From: a virus
Strand: one strand, 5' to 3'
Virus record (IMG/VR): IMGVR_UViG_3300046524_000143
Span: 1-61,767 of that record
DNA: 61,767 nucleotides
In this document: in pieces, positions 28,170 through 36,878 of the stretch
How the letters are laid out: each line of letters begins with the position of its first letter
Position numbering within the stretch: position 1 is the first letter of the stretch
The notes under the pieces: model-generated
Told to the model about the DNA's origin: nothing
The model's database searches: none
What the model saw: the letters and a program-made list of their open reading frames with translations, nothing else
Program-made: the position numbers and the translations under genes

Positions 28170-28513
28170 ACGCGCCCGGCCAAGAAATCCTCGAAGAAGC
28201 CCCTCAAGCCGACAGCCCATTCGTCACCGTCATGAAGCTATGGGCACGCTGGATGACACTAACCGACAGGCGGGAGTCAGGGGGCTGGGCTCATCCGCAG
28301 GACGTGAAGGAGTTCATGCGCGCCGGGGAAGCGATCGATACGATGGTTAACGATTTGCCAAGTTCGCATCGGTGGGCGATCTACCGTGCGTACGGCATCG
28401 CGACCATTTGGCGGTTCCCAAGCCTGCCGCTAGCTGACGTCGTAATCGAAGCCGAAAACATTTTGACGCCGAGGATGCTGAGAAATGTTGACGTGCGGAG
28501 ATATTTCCTTTAG
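28166..28513 (+). CDS. last gene of the early-right operon (antitermination position), 115 aa
   Basis: The protein (FVTVMKLWARWMTLTDRRES ... WAIYRAYGIATIWRFPSLPL) is Trp-rich and helical. It occupies the place of lambda Q just before the non-coding late-control region. I see no clear Q homology. A role in late transcription is inferred from position only. Confidence 0.6.
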   Translation: MNAPGQEILEEAPQADSPFVTVMKLWARWMTLTDRRESGGWAHPQDVKEFMRAGEAIDTMVNDLPSSHRWAIYRAYGIATIWRFPSLPLADVVIEAENILTPRMLRNVDVRRYFL

Positions 28514-28554
28514 GATAGTGCTGCTAGTGTTCACAAGTGCGCACTAGCGAAACG

Positions 28555-28585
28555 AAACCGGCACCGCAAAGGCCGGTTTTGTCGT
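28555..28585 (+). terminator. terminator after the early-right operon
   Basis: AAACCGGC (28555-28562) pairs with GCCGGTTT (28572-28579) across a 9-nt loop, and a T follows. The stem is strong and the T tract short. Confidence 0.6.
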
Positions 28586-28938
28586 TTACGGCCCACTTAG
28601 CAGATAGTTTTGGGGCTCGCGTCACTCTCACGATACGAGAGACCACACTGAGGCAGGTTGGGCAGATTTCGTGCCGTATGGATGACGTTTTCGACTGCTT
28701 AGTCTTCCTCAGTGTGGTGAAATGCGCAGGCTGATGCGCTGTCAGTTAGCGATAGCGAACCAGACGTGGAACTGGCGCCTAGCGAGCTCAAACCGAGGCT
28801 GGTTACATGGTTTGAGTAAGATGCGACGCGCAAACATCGAAAGCCGGGGATCAGCGCCGGCCACCACTAATAGTCTCCTCCCTGCCTACCAAGGCTAGGA
28901 TTCGCCGCCTGCCGCAGAAATGCGCTCGCGGCTTTTTT
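28586..28938 (+). ncRNA. non-coding late-control region, candidate small RNA ending in a terminator
   Basis: No supported gene is found between 28514 and 28995. A perfect 8-bp hairpin (CTCAAACC at 28787-28794, GGTTTGAG at 28809-28816) is followed by a terminator (GCCGC at 28911, GCGGC at 28928, then TTTTTT). The layout resembles a late promoter with an antiterminable leader or a short regulatory RNA. Confidence 0.4.
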
Positions 28939-28995
28939 ATTCGAGGTCTGCCGCAAGCAACAGCGCAGCGGCTAGCGAAGACCTATGCCGGCCAA

Positions 28996-29268
28996 GTGGA
29001 CGACGGTAGCCCTCTCTTCGCATTTGCCCATTACGGCCAGATCCGCAACATCGACCAGCTGCTTGACGATCTCACCCGGCGCGCCAAAGCAGCCGCGGGC
29101 ATTTCCCGCGCCAGGACCACTCAGGCACAGCGAGACCTGAACGCGCTTTTGCTCTACGTGAAAGACGCACTGTCCTCACGAGTTCGCATTGGAGACAAGG
29201 ACCGGCACCGGTTCATCCAGCGCGGACGACGGGCGTTCGTCACGATGTGGGCGACGCTAGACGAGTAG
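28996..29268 (+). CDS. hypothetical protein, 90 aa
   Basis: The start is GTG 28996, since no in-frame ATG is upstream. The product (FAHYGQIRNIDQLLDDLTRR ... RRAFVTMWATLDE) is helical and basic. It could be a late-operon regulator. The family is unknown. Confidence 0.55.
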   Translation: MDDGSPLFAFAHYGQIRNIDQLLDDLTRRAKAAAGISRARTTQAQRDLNALLLYVKDALSSRVRIGDKDRHRFIQRGRRAFVTMWATLDE

Positions 29269-29334
29269 TTTATTGGTAGTCTGACCCGCCGTCGTAGTTG
29301 GTCATGAGATCGCATCAGCAAATCAGGGCACGTC

Positions 29335-29649
29335 ATGGACGACTCCGCACGTATCTACCGCGCCGTAATCCTGCGTGCGGTCCTCGGACCTAGCGCAAAC
29401 ATCGCCAAGGTAGACGACCTCGCCCGCCTGAATCGCCTGTGCGAGCACTTGGCCGATTGCGAGCAGGCGCAGCGAATCCTGAAGCGTAAGGGATATGGGA
29501 AGGCTGGAATGACGTTCATTGAGCTAGCCTGCAGCGTGCCGGATCATGTCAAGGGAATCTTCCGCGGCCTTCTCCGATCGGCAGGCGTGAAATTGCCGGA
29601 AGATCGATCCAAGATCGATGAAGCGTTCGACATTTGGACGTCACGCTAA
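29335..29649 (+). CDS. hypothetical protein, 104 aa
   Basis: The product starts MDDSARIYRAVILRAVLGPS and contains LADCEQAQRILKRKGYGKAG. It is helical and has no known domain. It is transcribed toward the convergent terminator at 29661-29689. Confidence 0.62.
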   Translation: MDDSARIYRAVILRAVLGPSANIAKVDDLARLNRLCEHLADCEQAQRILKRKGYGKAGMTFIELACSVPDHVKGIFRGLLRSAGVKLPEDRSKIDEAFDIWTSR

Positions 29650-29660
29650 AAGGAAGCAAA

Positions 29661-29689
29661 CCCGCAAGATACTTTAAGTATTTCGCGGG
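29661..29689. terminator. bidirectional terminator between convergent genes
   Basis: CCCGCAAGATACTT pairs with AAGTATTTCGCGGG with one mismatch and one wobble. The hairpin lies between the stops of the 29335-29649 (+) and 29697-29900 (-) genes. T-rich sequence follows on the plus strand (CAGTTTTTG). Confidence 0.65.
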
Positions 29690-29696
29690 CTGGCAT

Positions 29697-29900
29697 TCAG
29701 TTTTTGCAGGCGCCGCTTGAAAGCGCGGCGTTACGCAAGGCTAGAAGCGCCTCGAGGTAAGCTGGCAACCAGGGCGGAACCGGCGTTCCGCCATTAGCCC
29801 ACGCGTTCACTGACTGCGTGCTAATGCCGGTGCGGCGCGCGAGTTCAGCCTGAGACCAGTGCAGCGCTTTGAGTGAAGAGATCAATTCGGACGGCGTCAT
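29697..29900 (-). CDS. XRE-family helix-turn-helix regulator, 67 aa
   Basis: The start is placed at ATG 29900 (MTPSELISSLKALHWSQAEL). The HTH (ELARRTGISTQSVNAWANGG) is complete. A C-terminal PPWLPAYLEALLALRNA helix follows. It probably regulates its own small leftward operon or the late region. Similar compact XRE proteins flank terminase genes in many phages. Confidence 0.8.
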   Translation of the reverse strand: MTPSELISSLKALHWSQAELARRTGISTQSVNAWANGGTPVPPWLPAYLEALLALRNAALSSGACKN

Positions 29901-29917
29901 AGTCGGCTTGGTTATAG

Positions 29918-30109
29918 TTAGAGATAGCAGGGTCCGGACGCGGTACTGATAACGCCGGCGTCGCAAGTTGCCACGAATTCTAATTCATCGCGCGGGTACA
30001 TCGGGCTGACTTCGGAAAGCGCCTCTTCGCGAGCCCACTCAAACGACATACCTTCGGATGCCGCAATCTCGGCGCCTTGGTACAGAACAGTGTAGGTGTA
30101 GTTGGCCAT
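29918..30109 (-). CDS. hypothetical small protein, 63 aa
   Basis: ATG 30109 is preferred because AAGGAG lies 6 nt upstream; ATG 30115 would touch it. The product (MANYTYTVLYQGAEIAASEG, then SFEWAREEALSEVSP) is a compact alpha/beta protein. The family is unknown. Confidence 0.62.
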   Translation of the reverse strand: MANYTYTVLYQGAEIAASEGMSFEWAREEALSEVSPMYPRDELEFVATCDAGVISTASGPCYL

Positions 30110-30133
30110 TCCCATCTCCTTGTGTTTGGTTGA

Positions 30134-30442
30134 TCAGGCAAACAGGTTGTTGATCTCGGCGATTTTGCGAGCGCTGTCAGATGCCTTCGACAGTGCGGAC
30201 GCGGCGCAGCGTTCAGCGTAAGCCTTAGCTCTGGCCATCAGGTCGCGCACTTCGTCGATGGAGACCTTCTCCAGGCCGTTGTGCGGCACGAATTTGTACA
30301 GCTGCTCATTGCGGCAGAGGATGTAGGCATCGGGAGCGTAGTCGCCAGGAGTGGCAACCTTCGCCATAACCTCGAGGCCGGACACGAAGCCGACTTTGAC
30401 AGTTTGGCCGACTTCCCATGCTTGCTTGGACTTGGTGATCAT
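30134..30442 (-). CDS. hypothetical protein, 102 aa
   Basis: AGGAGAG lies before ATG 30442. The N-terminal half is beta-rich (WEVGQTVKVGFVSGLEVMAK). The C-terminal half is a helix (MARAKAYAERCAASALSKAS). It is transcribed divergently from the terminase genes, with 137 bp between them for promoters. The function is unknown. Confidence 0.65.
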   Translation of the reverse strand: MITKSKQAWEVGQTVKVGFVSGLEVMAKVATPGDYAPDAYILCRNEQLYKFVPHNGLEKVSIDEVRDLMARAKAYAERCAASALSKASDSARKIAEINNLFA

Positions 30443-30579
30443 GGCGCTCTCCTAAGTGGTTGTGAATGCGTTCCCGATGAATGAATAATACACCTTGCCT
30501 TAATAAATACAATCGAAATCTTCAAGTAGGTTGAATGTTTGTGTGGTTTGCGCATACAGGAAGCCGCTGACCGGACATC

Positions 30580-31161
30580 ATGACCATCGCCCCCAAACAG
30601 CAGCGCTTCGTCGATGAGTATTTAATCGACTTGAATGCGACCCAAGCCGCCATCAGGGCTGGGTACAGCGCCAAGACGGCGGGGTCGCAAGCGTTCGACC
30701 TCCTGAAAAAACCTGAAATCCAAGGCGCAATCTCGGCTCGCCAGCAAGAGCGCCAAAAGCGCACCGAAGTGACGCAAGACCGCGTATTGCAAGAGGTGGC
30801 GCGGCTGGCGTTCCTGGATATCCGCAAGGTGCTGACGGACGGAGGGAATCTCAAGCCGATAAGCGAGCTCGACGACGATACTGCTGCCGCTATCGCTGGC
30901 CTCGAGATCATGGAAGAGCATCAGGGTAGTGGCGCCGACCGGGTGTTCATCGGATACACAAAGAAGCTGAAGCTGTCGGACAAGAAGGGCGCGCTCGAGC
31001 TTCTGATGCGACACCTCGGCATGCTGAAAGATCGCACCGAGATCAGCGGCCCGAATGGCGGCCCGATCCAGACGGAATCACGAAAACTCCAGGACCTGAC
31101 TGACGATGAACTCCTCGCCCTTGCAACAGGCCGCGGCGAAGGAGCTTCTAATCCGGCGTAG
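30580..31161 (+). CDS. terminase small subunit
   Basis: The 193-residue protein has the Terminase_2 pattern: LTPKQQRF-like opening (TIAPKQQRFVDEYLIDLNAT), a HTH (QAAIRAGYSAKTAGSQAFDL) and a C-terminal helical region. It recognises the packaging site on phage DNA and delivers it to the large subunit. It overlaps the large-subunit gene by 56 bp. Confidence 0.92.
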   Translation: MTIAPKQQRFVDEYLIDLNATQAAIRAGYSAKTAGSQAFDLLKKPEIQGAISARQQERQKRTEVTQDRVLQEVARLAFLDIRKVLTDGGNLKPISELDDDTAAAIAGLEIMEEHQGSGADRVFIGYTKKLKLSDKKGALELLMRHLGMLKDRTEISGPNGGPIQTESRKLQDLTDDELLALATGRGEGASNPA

Positions 31162-32578
31162 GGCACGCGAAAGCATCCTTCATTACGTCAACGCAATCGA
31201 CGTACCAGGCCGCCCGATTGGCGACGATCAGGACAGCGAGATATTCGAGCCGGTCGAGACGACGATCGCACATCACCACCGCCTGTTACTCGAGAAGCTG
31301 GACCAAGTAAGCAAGACCCCGCATGGCCGCATGATGGTCTTCATGCCACCCGGGAGCGCGAAGTCGACGTATGCCTCAGTCGTGTTCCCCTCGAAGTACC
31401 TGGGCGAGCAGGGCGGCAGAAAGCTGATCCTGGCGAGCTACGGCGACGACCTGGCGCGGAAAATGGGCCGGCGCACTCGCTCGATCATCAAGCAGCGGCG
31501 TTACAACGGCATCTGGGGTTGCTCACTGACTACCGAATCGAGTGCGGCGCAGGAGTTCGCGCTGACCAACGGCAGCGAGTATATGTCCTGCGGCATCCTG
31601 TCCGGCATCACTGGCAATCGCGCCAACGGCATCATTATCGATGACCCGATCAAGGGGCGCGAGCAGGCGAACTCCGAGACTGTCCGCGCGAAGACGTGGG
31701 ACGCCTACGAGGACGACCTGAAGACGCGCCTGATCCCTGGCGGATGGATCGTGCTAATCCAGACTCGCTGGCACGAGGATGACCTTGCCGGACGGATCCT
31801 ACCGACTGGCTGGAATGGCGAAAGCGGTCGGATCCTGTGCAAGGACGGGAACGAGTGGGAAGTCTTGTGTCTCCAGGCGCGCTGCGAGGTTGATAACGAT
31901 CCGCTAGGCCGCCAACGAGGCGAATACCTCTGGCCGGAATGGTTCGATCGGAAGCACTGGGCACAGTTCGAGCAGAACGCGCGAACCTGGGCGGCACTGT
32001 ACCAGCAGCGACCAACTCCGCTCGATGGCGACCTGTTCAAGCCGGACCAGATCAGCATCATCGACGCGCTACCCGAAGCAAATATCCAGTGGGTACGCGG
32101 CTGGGACTTGGCGAGTACAACAGACGGCGACTACACCGCTGGCGTGAAGCTCGGGCGCCTACCTGACAACCGTCTCGTCATCGCCGATGTCGTCAGGCTG
32201 CGAACCGGCCCCGAAAGGCGAGACGCTGCGCTCGTGAACACGGCGGCACTCGATGGCAAGAGAACCAAACAGAGCATTCCCCAAGACCCAGGACAGGCCG
32301 GCAAAACGCAGGTTCTATACCTCACGCGCGCCCTGGTCGGCTACACGGTATTGAGCTCGCCAGAGTCCGGCAACAAGGTAACGAGGGCCGAGCCGGTAGC
32401 CGCCCAAATCAACGTCGGTAATGTGGCGATGCTGCGGGGCGATTGGAATGCGGCATTTGTCGACGAACTGCGCGCGTTCCCGAACGGAGCGAACGATGAC
32501 CAGGTCGACGGACTTTCGCGCGCCTTCGCTGAATTGATCGTGAAGCGCATTGCGACCATCACACCGCTGCGCATGTAA
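31106..32578 (+). CDS. terminase large subunit
   Basis: The 490-residue packaging motor has the Walker A-like MPPGSAKST at residues 80-88, Walker B region GIIIDDPI and a C-terminal RNase-H-like nuclease domain. The nuclease domain starts near WDLASTTDGDYTAGVKLG and ends with NDDQVDGLSRAF. It hydrolyses ATP to drive DNA into proheads and cuts the concatemer. Confidence 0.95.
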   Translation: MNSSPLQQAAAKELLIRRRARESILHYVNAIDVPGRPIGDDQDSEIFEPVETTIAHHHRLLLEKLDQVSKTPHGRMMVFMPPGSAKSTYASVVFPSKYLGEQGGRKLILASYGDDLARKMGRRTRSIIKQRRYNGIWGCSLTTESSAAQEFALTNGSEYMSCGILSGITGNRANGIIIDDPIKGREQANSETVRAKTWDAYEDDLKTRLIPGGWIVLIQTRWHEDDLAGRILPTGWNGESGRILCKDGNEWEVLCLQARCEVDNDPLGRQRGEYLWPEWFDRKHWAQFEQNARTWAALYQQRPTPLDGDLFKPDQISIIDALPEANIQWVRGWDLASTTDGDYTAGVKLGRLPDNRLVIADVVRLRTGPERRDAALVNTAALDGKRTKQSIPQDPGQAGKTQVLYLTRALVGYTVLSSPESGNKVTRAEPVAAQINVGNVAMLRGDWNAAFVDELRAFPNGANDDQVDGLSRAFAELIVKRIATITPLRM

Positions 32579-32586
32579 GGAATCCT

Positions 32587-33969
32587 ATGAGCGACGTAAG
32601 CACGAAATCCAAGTCCGTCGCGGCGATGGAGACGGAGTGGGATTTGGCTCGCGATCTCCTAGGAGGTACGCCGGCGATGCGCGCTGCCGGGCAGCGACAT
32701 TTACCGCAATGGGAAAACGAGACCGATAAGGCGTACCGGAACCGGTTAGCCGCTGCAGTTCTGTTCCCAGCGTACGAGCGTACGGTCGAGACTTTGGCTG
32801 CAAAGCCATTTTCCAAGCCTGTGACGATCGGCAAAGACGTGCCCGAGCAAATCCGGGAATGGCTGGATAACGTCGACCTGCAGGGCCGGAACATCGACAT
32901 GTTCGCAGCTGACTGCATGGAAGCGGCAATGGGGTTCGGCATTGGCGGGATTTTGGTCGACTGCCCCGATACGAGCAACCTGGAACGAACCGCCGATGGA
33001 GTCGTTACCAAGGCTACCGAAAAGGCTGCCGGCCTGCGGCCATACTACGTGCAAATTCATGCGCACCAGTTCCGTGGCGCACGCGCAAGGTGCGAAGACG
33101 GCACGTGGAAGCTGACCCAGTTTCGCTTTCTCGAGGTCGTCGAGGAAGATGAGGGCGACTTCAATACGAAGGAAGTTGAGCAAATCCGCGTTCTAGAGCC
33201 TGGCAAGTGGTCCACATGGCGCTTCGATAACAAAAAGAAGGAGTGGGTTCAGTACCAAGCGGGCGTAACGACTCTGGCGAAGGTCCCATTCGTACCGTTC
33301 TATGGTAAGCGCATTGCATTCATGGTCGGCAAGCCGCCCCTCGCCAAGGTGGCATATCTAAACGTGCAGCACTGGCAGGAATCGAGCGACCAGCAAAAGT
33401 CCGTTAAGTTCGCGCGTGTGCGCATGGCGGCGATCACTGGTGCAGAACACGTCAAAGACGACGAAATCACAATCGGCGCGGATTATTTCATCAAGTTGCC
33501 GACTGGTTGTGATCTGAAGGTCGTGCAGGGCTCGGCCGAGTCCGTGAAAGTCGGTCGCGATGAGCTGGATGCCCTTGAAGAGCAGATCCGGCAGGCTGGC
33601 GGCGAGCTACTGGTTATTAAGCCTGGCCCTGTCACTGCTACGCAGACGAACTCCGAGAACGCGGTAGGCATGTGCGTACTGCAGCGCATTACGCTCGGGT
33701 TGGAAGACGCGCTCGACCAAGCCTCGCAGATTATGGCTGAGTGGGTGAACTTGCCAACGGGCGGCCACATCACGCTGTTTAACGATTTCGGCGTTGCCTC
33801 GCTGGCCGAAGCGTCGATGCAGGTGGTAACCGGCATGAAACTCAGCGACGAGACCAAGTTCGAGGAAGCGCAGCGCCGCGGCATCATCTCGGCCGACCGG
33901 AAATGGAAAGACGAAAAAGCTCGGATTGACGCGCAGGGCAAGGGCTCGAGTACAGAGCCCGGCGCCTAA
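32587..33969 (+). CDS. portal protein (DUF4055 type)
   Basis: The 460-residue protein matches the DUF4055 portal family: MRAAGQRHLPQWENETDKAY, RNRLAAAVLFPAYERTVETL and MGFGIGGILVDCPD are recognisable. The dodecameric portal sits at one capsid vertex and docks the terminase and connectors. It lies 8 bp after terL. Confidence 0.88.
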   Translation: MSDVSTKSKSVAAMETEWDLARDLLGGTPAMRAAGQRHLPQWENETDKAYRNRLAAAVLFPAYERTVETLAAKPFSKPVTIGKDVPEQIREWLDNVDLQGRNIDMFAADCMEAAMGFGIGGILVDCPDTSNLERTADGVVTKATEKAAGLRPYYVQIHAHQFRGARARCEDGTWKLTQFRFLEVVEEDEGDFNTKEVEQIRVLEPGKWSTWRFDNKKKEWVQYQAGVTTLAKVPFVPFYGKRIAFMVGKPPLAKVAYLNVQHWQESSDQQKSVKFARVRMAAITGAEHVKDDEITIGADYFIKLPTGCDLKVVQGSAESVKVGRDELDALEEQIRQAGGELLVIKPGPVTATQTNSENAVGMCVLQRITLGLEDALDQASQIMAEWVNLPTGGHITLFNDFGVASLAEASMQVVTGMKLSDETKFEEAQRRGIISADRKWKDEKARIDAQGKGSSTEPGA

Positions 33970-33995
33970 ATGAGTTGTATGTCACATTGAACACC

Positions 33996-34028
33996 AAAGC
34001 CTCGCGCGAAAGCCCGGGGCTTTTTTTC
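33996..34028 (+). terminator. terminator between portal and scaffold genes
   Basis: AAAGCCTCG (33996-34004) pairs with CGGGGCTTT (34015-34023) with one G-U wobble, and a run of seven Ts follows. It probably attenuates the late transcript to tune the dose of downstream head proteins. Confidence 0.7.
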
Positions 34029-34102
34029 ATGCCGCTAGCGGACGCGATGCGGTGCACGGCCGGAAGGCCAATTTGATGGGCGGATGCCCGGGAAGTCTGA
34101 CA

Positions 34103-34912
34103 ATGCCATTCAAATTCAATGCTGACGGCACGATTGCGATCGATGCCGAGAAAAAGCTGCCGATTTTCGTCTACGGCGACGGCCGCGAAGCCCCGTTCGA
34201 TGCGGATACCACGGTCGCGACCATTGGCCGGCTCAATGGCGAAGCCAAATCGCACCGCGAAGCGAAGGAGGCCGCTGAAGCCCGGTTGAAGGGCTTCGAA
34301 GGCATCGAAAACGCCGAGGACGCCCGCAAGGCGCTCGACACGATCAAGAACCTGAATGCAGGCGAACTCAAGACCGCCGCGCAGGTGCAGGAAATCAAGG
34401 ATGCCGCTGCTCGTAGCGCGCAGGAGCAGGTCGCCGCAGCTGCGAAGGCTAGCGCCACCCAGATCCAAGAGCTGTCCGCGACCCTGGAAAAGCGCACGTC
34501 CGAACTTAACAGCCACATGATCGGCAACGGCTTCGCCAATTCCAAGCTGCTGACCGACGACAAACACCCGATGCGCTTGGCGATCCCTGGCGAGATGGCG
34601 CGAGCTTACTTTGGCGCGCATTTCAAGGTCGAAGATGGCAAAACGGTCGGCTATGACGCCGCCGGCAACAAGATTTATTCGGCCACCCGCCCCGGCGAGC
34701 TGGCTGATTTCGACGAATCGCTCGACCACCTGGTGCGCGCCTGCCCGTTCAAGGACCAGATCCTGAAGGGCTCGGGTGCATCAGGCAGCGGCGCCGGCCA
34801 AAGCAAGGCGGGCGCTGGTGGTGACAAGCAGATCTCCCGCAAGCAGTTCGAATCCATGAACCCGACTGACCGCGCCGCCGCAATGAAAGGCGGCACGACG
34901 GTTGTGGACTAA
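34103..34912 (+). CDS. scaffold-like head protein, 269 aa
   Basis: The start is ATG 34103 (MPFKFNADGTIAIDAEKKLP). A conserved beta-rich N-terminus is followed by a long coiled coil (SHREAKEAAEARLKGFEGIE ... KDAAARSAQEQVAAAAKASA) and a Gly-rich linker near the end. Position between portal and coat, charge and coiled coil are typical of scaffold proteins that guide coat assembly. Confidence 0.82.
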   Translation: MPFKFNADGTIAIDAEKKLPIFVYGDGREAPFDADTTVATIGRLNGEAKSHREAKEAAEARLKGFEGIENAEDARKALDTIKNLNAGELKTAAQVQEIKDAAARSAQEQVAAAAKASATQIQELSATLEKRTSELNSHMIGNGFANSKLLTDDKHPMRLAIPGEMARAYFGAHFKVEDGKTVGYDAAGNKIYSATRPGELADFDESLDHLVRACPFKDQILKGSGASGSGAGQSKAGAGGDKQISRKQFESMNPTDRAAAMKGGTTVVD

Positions 34913-35034
34913 GCGCCACCGAACTCGATTTTCGTGCAGTACACGTATCGCATGCCAAACCCTGGATGGGGGAATTGGCGTATGGGCTGGATGGCCTGTG
35001 CAGTTATTCAACTCCTACTTCGATTTTCCAAATG

Positions 35035-35056
35035 ACCCGCCTTGAGCGGGTTTTTT
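35035..35056 (+). terminator. terminator upstream of the coat protein gene
   Basis: ACCCGC and GCGGGT form a stem around a 5-nt loop and TTTTT follows. It precedes the coat gene by 22 bp, so the coat probably also has its own promoter or relies on late antitermination. Confidence 0.75.
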
Positions 35057-35077
35057 ACTCCTGAAAGGTAAAGCAAC

Positions 35078-36247
35078 ATGGGTACTTTGACTCTGACCGG
35101 CCTGATCCCGACCATTTACGAAGCGATGGACGTCGTGTCCCGCGAAAAGGTCGGCTTCATCAACGCAGTTTCGCAAGACTTCAGTGCCGAGCGCGCCGCA
35201 CTGAACCAGACCGTGCGCTCGCCGGTCGTGGGTGCAATGGCTGCGGAAGACCTGGCAGCCGCTGCTTATGCCGCCGACACCCCGAACCAGACCATCAACT
35301 ACGTCGATATGGCGATCACGAAGGCCCGTTCGGTCCCGTTCGGCATCACCGGCGAGGAATCCAAGGGCCTGCAAAGCGCCGGCACCCTGCAACAGGTCAA
35401 CCGCGACCGCATCGCCCAAGCACTGCGCACCCTGACCAACGAGATGGAGGTGGACCTGTACCAAGAGGTCTACAAGTCGGCTAGCCGCGCCTACGGTACC
35501 GCCGGCACCACCCCGTTCGGCACCGCTGGCGACTTCTCGGACTTCGCTGGATCGCACGAGATCCTGGATGAGAACGGCGCACCGGATGCTGACCGCCACC
35601 TGATCCTCGGCTCGACCGCAATCCGTAATATCCGCGGCAAGCAGTCGGTACTGTTCAAGGCGAACGAGGCCGGCACCGAAGATCTGCTGCGTCGCGGCAT
35701 CATCGGCCAGGTGGAAGGTCTGGACGTCCACCAATCGGCTGCCATCAAGGGCGCCGTGACTGCCGGTACTGGCGCTTCGGCAACCACCAACGCCGCTGGC
35801 TACGCTGTTGGTGCCACCGTGATCACCCTGGCTTCGGCCGGTACCGGCACCGTGCTGGCTGGCGACTTCGTGTCGTTTGCTGGCGACACCCGCAAGTACC
35901 TGGTGGCTTCGGGCGATACCGACGTCTCGAACGGCGGCACCCTGACCTTGGTAGAGCCGGGCCTGATGCAAGCAATCCCGGCATCGGCGACGGCCGTCAC
36001 TGTGGTCGCTGCCGGCACCCGCAACATCGTGCTGCAGCGCTCGGCGATCCAACTCGCCACCCGCGCGCCGGCTATGCCGGAAGGTGGCGACGACGCAGAC
36101 GACGTGATGATGGTGACCGACCCGGTGTCGGGCATCACCTACGAGTTCGCGATCTACAAGCAGAAGCGCCAGGTTCGCTACGAGGTCAACCTCGCCTGGG
36201 GCAAGAAGCTGATTACTCCGCGTCATACCGGCATCCTGCTGGGCTAA
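35078..36247 (+). CDS. major capsid protein (P22 coat-like, HK97 fold), 389 aa
   Basis: The sequence opens LTLTGLIPTIYEAMDVVSRE and contains ARSVPFGITGEESKGLQ and VNRDRIAQALRTLTNEMEVD, the look of the P22 gp5/HK97-fold coat family. A Gly/Ala/Thr-rich inserted domain occurs around residues 225-325. It forms the icosahedral shell. A strong ribosome site (GAAAGG) and codon bias (GGC, ACC, CTG) point to high expression. Confidence 0.9.
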   Translation: MGTLTLTGLIPTIYEAMDVVSREKVGFINAVSQDFSAERAALNQTVRSPVVGAMAAEDLAAAAYAADTPNQTINYVDMAITKARSVPFGITGEESKGLQSAGTLQQVNRDRIAQALRTLTNEMEVDLYQEVYKSASRAYGTAGTTPFGTAGDFSDFAGSHEILDENGAPDADRHLILGSTAIRNIRGKQSVLFKANEAGTEDLLRRGIIGQVEGLDVHQSAAIKGAVTAGTGASATTNAAGYAVGATVITLASAGTGTVLAGDFVSFAGDTRKYLVASGDTDVSNGGTLTLVEPGLMQAIPASATAVTVVAAGTRNIVLQRSAIQLATRAPAMPEGGDDADDVMMVTDPVSGITYEFAIYKQKRQVRYEVNLAWGKKLITPRHTGILLG

Positions 36248-36255
36248 CTGTGATG

Positions 36256-36273
36256 GGAGGGCTTCGGCCCTCC
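36256..36273 (+). terminator. UUCG-capped hairpin after the coat gene
   Basis: GGAGGGC-TTCG-GCCCTCC is a very stable tetraloop hairpin without a T run. It more likely protects the coat mRNA 3' end or attenuates transcription than terminates it fully. Confidence 0.5.
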
Positions 36274-36293
36274 TGCCCTCCATAGGAGCAAGC

Positions 36294-36488
36294 ATGCAGA
36301 CAATGAAAGTAAAGCCCTGGAGCGACGATCAGGGTGACCATGTGCTGATCAACGTCGACGATTTCGACCCTGACAAGCATGAGGCGCTGGAAGGTAAGTC
36401 ACCGGAAGCATCTGGCGAAAGTGAAGGCGAAGAGCAAGACATTCCAGCAGCCGCGGTACGTCGTGGCCGCAAGCCAAAAGCAGAATAA
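36294..36488 (+). CDS. hypothetical head-region protein, 64 aa
   Basis: The product is short and acidic (SDDQGDHVLINVDDFDPDKH) with a basic end (VRRGRKPKAE). Similar small proteins lie between coat and connector genes in many siphophages. The function is unknown. Confidence 0.68.
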   Translation: MQTMKVKPWSDDQGDHVLINVDDFDPDKHEALEGKSPEASGESEGEEQDIPAAAVRRGRKPKAE

Positions 36489-36497
36489 GGAAACACC

Positions 36498-36878
36498 ATG
36501 CTCACCGACGCGCAAAAGGTCGACGCCCGCCGTTGGATGGGGTATCCGACGCTGAACCCCGGCTTTGCCGACACCATCTACACGACCTCGTTCGGCTCCG
36601 TGTCGATCACGGAAAAGCTGGCAAACCTGGCGGACGGCGAGGAAACGGTCCTGATCGAGAAATACCTGACGCCGCTGGAATCGCTCGAAGCCGCAATTCT
36701 CACGGTCAGCGACAACCTCGACACAAACGTGGCGGCTGTGTGGCAGCGCAATACCAACGAGCAGGCCGACCGCGAGCGTCTGTTCGACTCCGTGCGCCGC
36801 CGCATGTGCGCGTTTCTCGGCTTTAAGCCGGGGCCGGAGCTGGGTGGCGGTGGCAGCCTGTCGTTGGTGCGAGCATGA
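36498..36878 (+). CDS. head-tail connector-like protein, 126 aa
   Basis: The helical protein (MLTDAQKVDARRWMGYPTLN ... LESLEAAILTVSDNLDTNVA) occupies the position of gp6/gp15-type head-tail adaptors. It probably joins the portal ring. Identification is by position and fold type rather than by a signature motif. Confidence 0.72.
   Translation: MLTDAQKVDARRWMGYPTLNPGFADTIYTTSFGSVSITEKLANLADGEETVLIEKYLTPLESLEAAILTVSDNLDTNVAAVWQRNTNEQADRERLFDSVRRRMCAFLGFKPGPELGGGGSLSLVRA

Noticed and set aside
28537-28734. 65-codon frame after the early-right operon
   Set aside because: Its start runs through an intrinsic terminator and the product matches nothing; weak start context.
30443-30579. cos site upstream of the small terminase gene
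   Set aside because: No recognisable cos pattern or cohesive-end symmetry could be identified; the packaging type is left open.
35015-36295. 426-codon open frame antisense to the coat protein gene
   Set aside because: It is caused by strong codon bias in the coat gene; the product is His/Arg/Gly-rich without any recognisable fold.
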